From assembly GCA_964628285.1 (NCBI GenBank), contig CAZVNP010000053.1, forward strand, positions 1-22,554: a DNA stretch of 22,554 bases, in the 5' to 3' direction. The stretch comes from JAPLDP01 sp964628285. Lineage in GTDB: Bacteria > Bacteroidota > Bacteroidia > Bacteroidales > JAGONC01. Below are positions 16,094 to 22,554 of this stretch, in pieces. A model generated the notes under the pieces. The model was not told the DNA's origin. It did no database searches and saw only the letters and a program-made list of their open reading frames with translations. How positions within the stretch are numbered: position 1 is the stretch's first letter; each line of letters opens with the position of its first letter. A program made the position numbers and the translations under genes.

Positions 16094-16200
16094 GAAAAGC
16101 TAAGAGCACGATTTCACAGGTAGGCGCAATTCGTGCAAATCCGCACGATCCGCGTTATCTGTGTTCTATCAGACGTTTAATGGAACACGGATTATCGCGG
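16094..16200. repeat. Dispersed intergenic repeat, copy A
   Basis: Starts around AGCTAAGAGCACGATTT and includes a 39-base core at 16154-16192 (GTTATCTGTGTTCTATCAGA...) that matches the core of copy C (22290-22328) at 34 of 39 positions by eye. The core is a dyad: GTGTTC...GAACAC. No coding potential seen. Confidence 0.7.
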
Positions 16201-16353
16201 TTAGAAGATAATTTTACCAGAATTACGAAATATATCTGGCGAAGACATTTGTTTTTCCCGTTCCGAGATACTTATCCTCAACCCCAAATTATAATCCGTC
16301 AAAATGAGAAGGCAGTCTCAGGTAATACAATAGACATCAGACCGCAGGGCGCA

Positions 16354-16872
16354 TTATTTCCGGAAATAGACCCTGAACTCCCCCTCTCCTTTCTTTTCCA
16401 GCCAGTGTTTATAACCAAGGCTCAACGATTTATCAAGCAACGGTGCCGGTATAAAAGGCGCAATAATTTCCAGAATGTCGTTGTCGCCCAGTTTCCTTAT
16501 GACGGACAATACCTCATGCACAGGTTGCTCCCCACGGTTCAGCATCTCACGTATGTCTATCGAGTTGGTGACGGATTCTTTCTTAAACCAACCGGGACAG
16601 GTAGTCATATACTTCTTACCGGTATCGTCAATTTGTTCGATGTTGTCCTGGCCGGCTTTTACACGGAGCTGGTTGACCAGGTATTCCACTTTTAATCCCC
16701 CTATGGTGGCGGCCTGGCTCAGATTGGCCATGCGCGCAATGGTTTTTCGCAGTACCGGGTTTTTCAGTTTCCTGAACTCCGGGGCCAGGCTTATAAGTAA
16801 ATCCTCCAGATCAGGATAGGCCTCCAGCAAATCGTATATTTTGGTTTTTGGCGTTATTATAAGCTTTTCCAT
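16354..16872 (-). CDS. DUF1858-DUF2249 domain protein
   Basis: A 172-residue cytoplasmic protein. Residues ~3-65 are a DUF1858 domain (TKIYDLLEAYPDLEDLLISL...IGGLKVEYLVNQLR), also found at the N-terminus of the ScdA/Ric Fe-S-repair proteins. Residues ~105-172 are a DUF2249-like domain (DIREMLNRGEQPVHEV...HWLEKKGEGEFRVYFRK). Neither has an assigned activity. It starts one base after the stop of the DUF438 gene, with an AAAGGA ribosome site, so both are made from one message. Its place behind an Rrf2 regulator and opposite a nitric oxide reductase suggests a role in nitrosative stress, probably repair or handling of damaged metal centres; that part is inference. Confidence 0.85.
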   Translation of the reverse strand: MEKLIITPKTKIYDLLEAYPDLEDLLISLAPEFRKLKNPVLRKTIARMANLSQAATIGGLKVEYLVNQLRVKAGQDNIEQIDDTGKKYMTTCPGWFKKESVTNSIDIREMLNRGEQPVHEVLSVIRKLGDNDILEIIAPFIPAPLLDKSLSLGYKHWLEKKGEGEFRVYFRK

Positions 16873-16873
16873 A

Positions 16874-18121
16874 TTATCCTTTGTTTTCAGTATATGATAA
16901 GATACGTTTTTCGCCTTCGAGCGCCCTGTTTTCGGTTAAATCCTGCGATACCTCGAGCGTGCCGAGGTATTCATCATTCCCGTCGCGCAGGGCAAAATAT
17001 TCAATCTTGATAAATTTGCCTTTCATCTGTATCCAGAAAGGGGCATGGGAAGCACGGCCCGATTTGAAATCGTCAAGTATTTTTTCGACAATGTGGACGC
17101 TTCCCGGAGGATGGCACAACCTCACGTCGCGGTTGATGATGGAGCGGCTGCGGGCAAAAATGCGTTCCCGGCCCTGAGTAAAGTATTTTACCTTGTCGTT
17201 TTTGTCAACGAATGTCATATCGAACGGTATGGTATTAAGGATAGCCATGATCTCTGTGGCCGTGAAACTTCCCGACGGCAACCGGATAGAGCCATTCTCA
17301 TCCAACATGTCCTTATTTTCATGAGCCTCCGCTTGCAAACCTTCGGGCTTCCACTCCACTTTGGGATCGAACAGGGTAAAACCGAACTCAAGGGTGTGCT
17401 TGTGTATCTGCCACCAGTCACCGGTGGTAAGCACATCCATGCACATGGGAAACAGAATGTCCTCCTCCTTTTTGGTCATATCTTCCAGCGCCCTCAGTGC
17501 AGGAATAAAAAGCAGCTCAAGGGCATCTTCAAGGTCTGTCTTTTTCAGGCCTTCGGTACGCAATATTTCCATACATCCTTTCAGTTGTTCACGTATCTCA
17601 TCGTGCTTGCCCCACATCACTTGAGGCGGTCCCGTTATCTCATTTTTCTCAAGGTATGGAAAAACAAGGTATTCTTTCCGTTTATAGTGTTTATCAACAT
17701 CCATCAGCTCATTAAAACAGGACAGGATTTTCAATGAATATTCTTTAAATGCCGCTTCAGGAACGGAATGAAGATTACCCAGCAATTGTCTGGTTTCATG
17801 AATAACTTTAAGAAGCTCTTTGTTTTCCTTTTTGAACACATCCACCGGGTGGCCTTCAGGAACAGCTTGGCTACCGCTCCGGTCGATATGCCCGTCAAGC
17901 ACCATCGTGTGAATATCGCAAAATTTTAATATCTCCTCTTCAGGCAATCCTTCCGAAATCAGTTCCTGCTCCACTTGCACCACATCGTTATAAGGGATAT
18001 TTTGCAAGAGTTCGACGAGGCGTTTACGGACCAGCTCCGGGGCTTCGCCCTGGTGTAACTGCAAAATCAGGTGTTTTAAGAGCTCTTTGCGTTTCTCTGA
18101 ATTATTAATGAACTCGCTCAT
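16874..18121 (-). CDS. DUF438-hemerythrin-PAS protein
   Basis: A 415-residue soluble protein. Residues ~10-80 are DUF438 (KRKELLKHLILQLHQGE...). Residues ~90-245 are a hemerythrin-like four-helix domain with candidate di-iron ligands in HETRQ, HYKRKEYLVFPYLE, WGKHDEIR and KKEEDILFP and in IHKHTLEF. Residues ~280-405 are a PAS domain with its PAC end (DKNDKVKYFTQGRERIF...GTLEVSQDLT). This order is a known family. The hemerythrin part is related to the RIC/YtfE/ScdA di-iron proteins tied to repair of Fe-S clusters after NO damage, and the PAS part may bind heme or another ligand. It lies 66 bp after the Rrf2 gene and is probably in its operon. No output domain is present, so signalling would need a partner. 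Confidence 0.88.
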   Translation of the reverse strand: MSEFINNSEKRKELLKHLILQLHQGEAPELVRKRLVELLQNIPYNDVVQVEQELISEGLPEEEILKFCDIHTMVLDGHIDRSGSQAVPEGHPVDVFKKENKELLKVIHETRQLLGNLHSVPEAAFKEYSLKILSCFNELMDVDKHYKRKEYLVFPYLEKNEITGPPQVMWGKHDEIREQLKGCMEILRTEGLKKTDLEDALELLFIPALRALEDMTKKEEDILFPMCMDVLTTGDWWQIHKHTLEFGFTLFDPKVEWKPEGLQAEAHENKDMLDENGSIRLPSGSFTATEIMAILNTIPFDMTFVDKNDKVKYFTQGRERIFARSRSIINRDVRLCHPPGSVHIVEKILDDFKSGRASHAPFWIQMKGKFIKIEYFALRDGNDEYLGTLEVSQDLTENRALEGEKRILSYTENKG

Positions 18122-18187
18122 ATTGCTTGATTATTAATCACATATAAAGTTAAAACATTTGATAGTCACTTCTCATATCACAGAACT

Positions 18188-18625
18188 CTATGTGTCTGTT
18201 TCATTTCTATTTTCCTTCAGAATATATTTTTGAACCAGTGATTGTATCGTTTCAGTTGATACAAGCCGGTCAATCGCATCTCTGATGGGGGCATACTGTT
18301 CATGTAACGGACAGGGATTATTTGGATCGCAATGTTTTAAACCAAAACCACAACTGTCAAATATTTTATTTCCTTCTGTCAATATGATCAAACTTTTAAT
18401 TGGCAGATCGGCTTTGTTTTTATCAAAGTAAAATCCGCCGCCCTTGCCTTTAACAGATAGTATTATCTCATGCTTAACCAAACGTTGTAAAATTTTGGCC
18501 GTGAAAAACCTTGGTGCTTCAATTTCTTCTGCTATTTCTTCAATACCCGGCCTTCTATTTTCGTTATTTTGTAATTGGATATATACAAGGCTCCTGAGTG
18601 CATATTCTGTCTCTTTATTAAACAT
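18188..18625 (-). CDS. Rrf2-family regulator, NsrR/IscR-like, likely NO sensor
   Basis: A 145-residue Rrf2-family winged-helix regulator: N-terminal MFNKETEYALRSLVYI, the recognition segment ...RFFTAKILQRLVK, wing KGKGGGF, and three cysteines C92-x6-C99-x5-C105 (SCGFGLKHC, NPCPLHE) that fit an Fe-S cluster like those of NsrR and IscR. It is divergent from the NO reductase gene and heads an operon with two NO-stress-type proteins, so an NO-sensing repressor is the likely role. IscR-like control is less likely as no isc/suf genes are near. A perfect dyad 51 bp before its start is the probable operator and would give autoregulation. No symbol is assigned, because the link to NsrR is by context. 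Confidence 0.85.
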   Translation of the reverse strand: MFNKETEYALRSLVYIQLQNNENRRPGIEEIAEEIEAPRFFTAKILQRLVKHEIILSVKGKGGGFYFDKNKADLPIKSLIILTEGNKIFDSCGFGLKHCDPNNPCPLHEQYAPIRDAIDRLVSTETIQSLVQKYILKENRNETDT

Positions 18626-18647
18626 ATTTCACGATTCTGATTTCTGA

Positions 18648-18679
18648 CAAAATTATAAAAAATTTTTAACCATACTAAA
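18648..18679 (-). promoter_or_regulatory. Predicted promoter of the Rrf2 operon
   Basis: The minus strand has -7 box TAATTTTG (18655-18648), a full TAnnTTTG match, and a TTTA in the -33 position (18679-18676), 20 bp upstream. The -33 element falls inside the TAAAAGAC/GTCTTTTA dyad, so a bound regulator would block it. Confidence 0.5.
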
Positions 18680-18697
18680 AGACCCTTTTGTCTTTTA
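18676..18697. promoter_or_regulatory. Perfect dyad TAAAAGAC-N6-GTCTTTTA, probable Rrf2 operator
   Basis: Eight-base arms, fully complementary, around CCTTTT; 22 bp in all, a size usual for Rrf2-family sites. It overlaps the -33 positions of both divergent promoters. I found no second copy in the window by eye. The regulator gene next to it is the obvious binder. Confidence 0.65.
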
Positions 18698-18719
18698 TTA
18701 AAAATATTTTATAAATTTG
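18687..18719 (+). promoter_or_regulatory. Predicted promoter of the NO reductase gene
   Basis: TTTG at 18687-18690, 21 bp spacer, then TAAATTTG at 18712-18719: a complete match to the Bacteroidota TTTG/TAnnTTTG promoter. Transcription should start near 18726. The -33 TTTG is within the dyad operator. Confidence 0.65.
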
Positions 18720-18776
18720 TACCTTGCAATTCGGAATATAAGAATACAAACAAATCACGGGTATGTATCCCAGGGC

Positions 18777-18879
18777 AAGTTGAGCCTGCGAAATACCGCT
18801 TCAGCGGTACCCTGAACCCAATTTCCGCCTCAAGGGGTGGAGTATAATACCCTCCGCCTCCGGCGGGATTGTTCAACTT
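18777..18879 (+). repeat. Structured palindromic element in the NO reductase leader
   Basis: Outer arms AAGTTGA (18777-18783) and TCAACTT (18873-18879) enclose a perfect TACCGC-TTCA-GCGGTA hairpin, a CCGCC-TCC-GGCGG hairpin and further pairing segments (GGGT..ACCC). It could be a non-coding mobile palindromic repeat that landed in the leader, or an RNA structure affecting translation. No known riboswitch family is recognised. Confidence 0.5.
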
Positions 18880-18937
18880 ACAAATTTTAATTCACTACGT
18901 TCTTAAAATTCGAGTTTCACAAATAAAATGAACGCCT

Positions 18938-21178
18938 ATGACAACAAAAAAACTTTGGTTAGGATTTATTGCCGTTATAGCCCTATCCTTTGGAGTACTC
19001 CTCTATTTTGGCGATGAAATATATCATCAAGCCCCTCCGATTCCTAAAAAGGTCGTAACGACTGATGGTACAACATTATTTACCGGGCAGGACATTAAAG
19101 ACGGCCAGAATGTCTGGCAGTCGATGGGCGGTCAGGAAATGGGTACGGTATGGGGCCACGGCGCATACCAGGCTCCCGATTGGAGTGCCGACTGGCTTCA
19201 CAAAGAGGCTGTTTATATCCTTAACAAGCTATCCCGGAAATCTGACAGTTTACCTTTTAACAAGATTTCAGATGAGCGTAAGGCTGAATTAAAAGTCATC
19301 CTGCAAAAAGATATCAGGACAAACACCTACAATGCAGAAACCGGAATCCTGACGATCTCATCGCTAAGGGCTGAGGCTTTTGCCGACAACAGCGACTATT
19401 TCGCCGGATTGTTTACCAACGACCCGGCTCTTGATAAAACAAGGGATGCATACAGCATCCCGGTAAATTCACTGAAAGATCCTGAACGCGTGCGGAAACT
19501 CAATGCGTTCTTCTTTTGGATATCCTGGGCATGTGTCACCGAAAGGCCGGGTCAAAATATTACATATACCAATAACTGGCCGGCTGATGAGCTGGTCGGT
19601 AATAAACCGGCGGGTTCCCTATTGCTGTGGACCGGTTTCAGTGTCATTATGCTGATTGCTGGGATTGGTTTAATGGTGTGGTTTTATGCCCGTAAAAGAG
19701 ACGAGGCGGTCGAAACCGTTCCTGTGAGTTTCCCGGTAAAAAGTGAAACACAAACCCCGTCGCAAAAGGCAACACTTAAATATTTCTGGGTTGTCTCAGC
19801 CCTGCTTCTGGTGCAGGTGGTCATGGGGATCATTACAGCCCATTACACCGTAGAAGGGCAGGCATTATACGGCATCCCGCTGGCGAAATTTCTACCCTAT
19901 TCGGTATCACGTACCTGGCACATACAAATAGCCATCTTCTGGATAGCCACGTCATGGCTCGCGACAGGTTTGTATTATGCTCCTGCCATTTCGGGAGAGG
20001 AACCCAAATTCCAGAAACTGGGCGTAAATTTCTTATTCGGTGCTTTACTTGTTATCGTTTTAGGTTCGCTCATCAACGAATGGATGGGTGTCATGCAGAG
20101 ACTTGGATTAATACAGAACTTCTGGTTCGGCCACCAGGGTTATGAATACATTGACCTGGGGCGCTTCTGGCAACTGTTCCTCTTTGCCGGATTGATCATA
20201 TGGCTTTTATTGATGGGCAGGGCTATCTGGCCGGCTTTAAAACAGAAATCGGAAAGCCGGAATTTATTGACTTTGTTCCTGATTTCCACAGCCGCCATCG
20301 CCATATTTTATGGTGCCGGATTAATGTGGGGCCGTCAAACCAATCTGGCTATGGCGGAATACTGGCGTTGGTGGGTGGTCCACTTGTGGGTTGAAGGCTT
20401 CTTCGAAGTTTTTGCCGCCGTGGTTACCGCGTTCCTGTTTGTACGCATGCAACTGATTAAACCGGCCACGGCCACAACGGCTGTATTGTTCTCAACGATA
20501 GTGTACCTTTCCGGGGGAATTATAGGGACATTCCACCATTTGTACTTTACCGGGACACCCACGGCAGTGCTGGCACTTGGGGCAACGTTCAGCGCCCTGG
20601 AAGTGGTGCCTCTGGCGCTGATGGGTTTTGAAGCGTACGATAAGCTTAAGGTCAGCCGCAGCAGCGAATGGATCAAAGCTTATAAGTGGCCTATCTTCTT
20701 TTTTATATCCGTGGCATTCTGGAACCTGGTCGGCGCCGGGATTTTCGGGTTCCTCATCAATCCCCCTATCGCGTTGTATTATATGCAGGGTTTGAATACG
20801 ACTCCCGTTCATGGCCATGCCGCTTTATTCGGTGTTTATGGCATGTTGGGGATCGGACTGATGCTCTTTGTTCTGCGCGACATGAATAAAGATGGTGAAT
20901 GGAAAGACAGATGGATAAAGTTTGCATTTTGGAGCATCAATATCGGTTTGACTGCCATGTTGCTGATAAGTATCCTTCCGGTGGGTTTAGCCCAGACCGT
21001 TGCCAGCGTCAACCATGGTTACTGGTATGCCCGTTCGGCATCTTTCATGCAACAGCATAACATCGTTATTTTTAAATGGCTCAGGATGATTGGCGATACT
21101 ATTTTTACACTGGGCACCATAGCGCTTGCCTGGTTTATCTTTGGCCTTGCCGGAGGATGGAGCTATAAGAAAAAGTAA
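18938..21178 (+). CDS. norZ: Quinol-dependent nitric oxide reductase (qNOR)
   Basis: A 746-residue membrane protein of the heme-copper oxidase superfamily that reduces 2 NO to N2O with quinol as donor. The N-terminus has one membrane anchor and a ~180-residue periplasmic domain with typical qNOR motifs (WQSMGGQEMGTVWGHGAY), then a membrane helix and the 12-helix NorB core. By comparison with NorB, heme b ligands are H328 (SRTWH) and H627, heme b3 ligand is H625 (VHGHAALFG), FeB ligands are H482, H533 and H534 (VVHLWVEG, TFHHLYF), and E486 is the FeB-site glutamate. All are present, so the enzyme should be active. No norC-type cytochrome gene is nearby, as expected for the single-subunit quinol form. 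The ATG follows a ~210-nt leader with no strong Shine-Dalgarno. Probably repressed by the divergent Rrf2 protein and induced by NO, serving detoxification rather than a full denitrification chain. Confidence 0.95.
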   Translation: MTTKKLWLGFIAVIALSFGVLLYFGDEIYHQAPPIPKKVVTTDGTTLFTGQDIKDGQNVWQSMGGQEMGTVWGHGAYQAPDWSADWLHKEAVYILNKLSRKSDSLPFNKISDERKAELKVILQKDIRTNTYNAETGILTISSLRAEAFADNSDYFAGLFTNDPALDKTRDAYSIPVNSLKDPERVRKLNAFFFWISWACVTERPGQNITYTNNWPADELVGNKPAGSLLLWTGFSVIMLIAGIGLMVWFYARKRDEAVETVPVSFPVKSETQTPSQKATLKYFWVVSALLLVQVVMGIITAHYTVEGQALYGIPLAKFLPYSVSRTWHIQIAIFWIATSWLATGLYYAPAISGEEPKFQKLGVNFLFGALLVIVLGSLINEWMGVMQRLGLIQNFWFGHQGYEYIDLGRFWQLFLFAGLIIWLLLMGRAIWPALKQKSESRNLLTLFLISTAAIAIFYGAGLMWGRQTNLAMAEYWRWWVVHLWVEGFFEVFAAVVTAFLFVRMQLIKPATATTAVLFSTIVYLSGGIIGTFHHLYFTGTPTAVLALGATFSALEVVPLALMGFEAYDKLKVSRSSEWIKAYKWPIFFFISVAFWNLVGAGIFGFLINPPIALYYMQGLNTTPVHGHAALFGVYGMLGIGLMLFVLRDMNKDGEWKDRWIKFAFWSINIGLTAMLLISILPVGLAQTVASVNHGYWYARSASFMQQHNIVIFKWLRMIGDTIFTLGTIALAWFIFGLAGGWSYKKK

Positions 21179-21575
21179 TTCCCGATATTCCGGTCATATC
21201 GTTCAATCGACCGACCTGTAGCGATAGCGATAAATTACGGGTAAGCGAAATCCGCGATCATCCGTTTTATCTGCGTTATCCGTGTTCTATCAGGCGCTTA
21301 ATAGAACACGGACCCCGATAGCTATCGGGGCGGATTTAGCGCCCGCCCGATCGACTGACGTCGTTCAGCCGGGCGGGGATTATCGCGGATTACTTTATCC
21401 CGGATTACTCCCCTCACCCCCACCCCCTTGCGTCTCGTAGCTCGCAGCTTGTAGCTGAGAGAAGCAATATGCCGGCATGGGTGACCAGAATATTCCGGAA
21501 TCTGCATAATAATAAGTTTATTTGACCGTTTTGACCGTTATTCAGGAAATATATTCAATATTAAAACCGGAAAAC
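21179..21575. other. Non-coding region after the NO reductase gene
   Basis: A 397-bp gap. It contains repeat copy B with several palindromes (21241-21506) and an AT-rich 60-bp stretch before the lipoprotein gene. No clear T-tailed terminator follows the NO reductase gene; GTAATT at its end can pair with AATTAC near 21233, weakly. Confidence 0.5.
21241..21506. repeat. Dispersed intergenic repeat, copy B
   Basis: The 39-base core at 21275-21313 matches copy C at 35 of 39 positions by eye and folds as TCCGTGTTCTAT / ATAGAACACGGA (12-bp arms). The tail matches copy C for about 130 bp more (GGATTACTTTxTCCCGG, GTCTxGTAGCT, GCTGAxAGAA, TGCCGG, TCCGGAAxCTGCAT). Copy B carries an extra segment with two palindromes: CCCCGATAGCTATCGGGG (21313-21330, perfect) and CCCGCCCG...CGGGCGGG (21342-21377). 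Confidence 0.7.
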
Positions 21576-22139
21576 ATGAAAACTTTTAATTACGTCATAC
21601 TGTCAATCACAGTATTGTTTTTTATCATTGCCTCCTGTAAAAAAGAAAACACAGATAATCCATCGAATAATTCCACGGTTTATTTGGAACAGATGCTGAA
21701 AAATTATCAGTCGGCTGCCACAAATGATGCACTTTTGGTCGCTTTCCATCAACATACGGGAACCGGAAATCACGACAGTTGCTACTATTACTGGCAACAA
21801 TTCAGAAATTATGACAGCTTGTTTTCATTTAACTTTTATGATTACTGCAGGGCTGTCTATGCTAATAATGGCGGGCACAATTATGGAGAGGATGATTGGA
21901 ACTGGGATAATGACCACGAAGGGATGCATCATGAGGACTGGCAATGTGGCCTTGACACCCTTGAGTTTGAGCACTGGGATGGTTACGGTGATTGTTGGGA
22001 GCATGACAGCACCATGCACCAATATATGCAACGTTACGGTATGACAGGTTACTTTTCAGACCAGGCCAACCAATGTTATTCCGACATGCAGGATCTGCGT
22101 TACAAACATTTTCATCAACATAATTATCATTGGAATTGA
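21576..22139 (+). CDS. His/Asp/Trp-rich lipoprotein of unknown function
   Basis: I do not recognise this protein. Starting at the ATG at 21576 it has 187 residues; an upstream in-frame ATG (21522) would add 18 residues and spoil the signal sequence. Residues 1-20 are a lipoprotein signal with lipobox IASC21, followed by KKEN, so it is anchored in a membrane facing the periplasm or cell surface. The mature part is very rich in His (about 14), Asp, Trp and Tyr, with clusters such as HNYGEDDWNWDNDHEGMHH and KHFHQHNYHW, and has five further cysteines. This composition suggests metal binding. It is bracketed by repeat copies B and C, which also isolate it from the NO reductase transcript. Confidence 0.8.
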   Translation: MKTFNYVILSITVLFFIIASCKKENTDNPSNNSTVYLEQMLKNYQSAATNDALLVAFHQHTGTGNHDSCYYYWQQFRNYDSLFSFNFYDYCRAVYANNGGHNYGEDDWNWDNDHEGMHHEDWQCGLDTLEFEHWDGYGDCWEHDSTMHQYMQRYGMTGYFSDQANQCYSDMQDLRYKHFHQHNYHWN

Positions 22140-22554
22140 AATGGATTTGGGATGTGAGATGATCTAATCCCTCCGGACAGGTTTTCATTCAACTTAGTTC
22201 CCTGTCCTAAATTTTCAGACTACCTCAAACAATGGCTGAAAGCACGATTTTACGGATAGGCGCAATCCGCGTAAATCCGCCTAATCGGCGTTATCCGTGT
22301 TCTATCAGGCGCCTAATGGAATACGGATAATGCTGATAAGGCGGATTATGACGGATTACTTTGTCCCGGTTACTTCCCTCCTCTCTCACCTTCCTCCCCA
22401 CACGTCTTGTAGCTTGTGGCTAACAGCTTGCAGCTGACAGAATCTGGATGCCGGATTGAAGGAGCAGAATAGTCCGGAAACTGCATCCGGAATAGCCACC
22501 CATGATTGCACGATTATGCGATGGCCGATGGCTGATTGAACGATGTAAATCGGC
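22140..22554. other. Non-coding right end of the window
   Basis: A 415-bp stretch with no gene seen. Most of it is repeat copy C (about 22229-22490). The last 60 bp show no recognisable feature. Confidence 0.6.
22229..22490. repeat. Dispersed intergenic repeat, copy C
   Basis: The most regular member of the family. It opens like copy A (GCTGAAAGCACGATTTTACGGATAGGCGCAAT, cf. 16098-16130), carries the 39-base core at 22290-22328, then shares the long tail with copy B. Several short ATCCGC/GCGGAT words pair within it. No open frame of note and no transposase, so it is a non-autonomous or non-mobile repeat. Confidence 0.7.

Larger units (their letters stand above)
15951..16353. other. Non-coding region between kinase and DUF1858 genes
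   Basis: A 403-bp gap without a convincing gene. It contains, from left to right, a promoter-like box for the kinase, an AT-rich tract of short CAAT/ATTG-rich repeats (about 15992-16074), copy A of the dispersed repeat (about 16094-16200), and 150 bp after the DUF1858 gene in which I see no terminator hairpin. A plus-strand open frame from 16180 runs antisense through the DUF1858 gene and looks spurious. Confidence 0.6.
18626..18937. other. Divergent regulatory region between Rrf2 and NO reductase genes
   Basis: The first ~100 bp hold two outward-facing promoters that share one dyad operator. The rest, about 18725-18937, is a ~210-nt untranslated leader of the NO reductase gene containing a compact structured element (18777-18879). 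No small gene is convincing. Confidence 0.65.

Noticed and set aside
16180..16695. 171-codon plus-strand frame over the repeat and the DUF1858 gene
   Set aside because: It starts inside a dispersed repeat and runs antisense through a gene with recognised domains and a good ribosome site.
18720..18730. TTGCA before the NO reductase gene as a sigma-54 -12 box
   Set aside because: No GG lies 12 bp upstream, and a complete TTTG/TAnnTTTG promoter is present instead.

Overview
The window comes from a member of the Bacteroidota. The evidence is two secreted proteins with type IX secretion (T9SS) C-terminal sorting domains, promoter-like TAnnTTTG boxes, few strong Shine-Dalgarno sequences and moderate-to-low GC. 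The energy genes (Fe-S and flavin oxidoreductases, a quinol NO reductase) suggest an anaerobe or microaerobe that meets nitrogen oxides. No rRNA, tRNA, CRISPR array or transposase gene was seen. Everything from the left edge to 18.6 kb is on the minus strand; the last two genes are on the plus strand.

Region 1 (0.1-5.6 kb) holds two T9SS-exported proteins: a beta-helix/esterase fusion and an FG-GAP (VCBS) repeat protein. A degenerate repeat and a perfect 23-bp inverted repeat follow, then a small MORN-repeat protein (5.8-6.1 kb).

Region 2 (6.2-13.2 kb) is a compact operon for what looks like a soluble multi-subunit flavin/Fe-S oxidoreductase. In transcription order it encodes: a 93-residue protein with two Cys modules; a second small Cys protein whose reading frame is broken by one base; a NuoE-like subunit carrying the same Cys module at its N-terminus and a zinc-ribbon-like tail; a NuoF-GltD fusion; a NuoG/HydA-N-like ferredoxin subunit; and a GltB-type FMN protein without a glutaminase domain. 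The set resembles electron-bifurcating NAD(P)H/ferredoxin enzymes (HydBC, Nfn, Stn types) with additions. Upstream on the same strand (13.5-15.95 kb) lie a soluble histidine kinase and an NtrC-type, GAFTGA-containing response regulator. The gap between them and the operon contains a sigma-54-like promoter and a 30-bp dyad at an enhancer-like distance, so the pair probably controls the operon.

Region 3 (16.35-21.2 kb) is a nitric oxide defence island. An Rrf2 regulator with three Fe-S-type cysteines, a DUF438-hemerythrin-PAS protein and a DUF1858-DUF2249 protein run leftward; a quinol-dependent NO reductase runs rightward. A perfect 8+8 bp dyad in the divergent promoter region overlaps the -33 positions of both predicted promoters.

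Region 4 (21.2-22.55 kb) holds a His/Asp/Trp-rich lipoprotein between two related roughly 250-bp non-coding repeats. Members of this repeat family also lie near 16.15 kb and, degenerate, near 5.7 kb, so they sit at the borders of each functional block. The strongest candidate for an undescribed system is region 2 with its repeated C-x2-C-x5-C-x11/12-C modules and its dedicated two-component/sigma-54 control.
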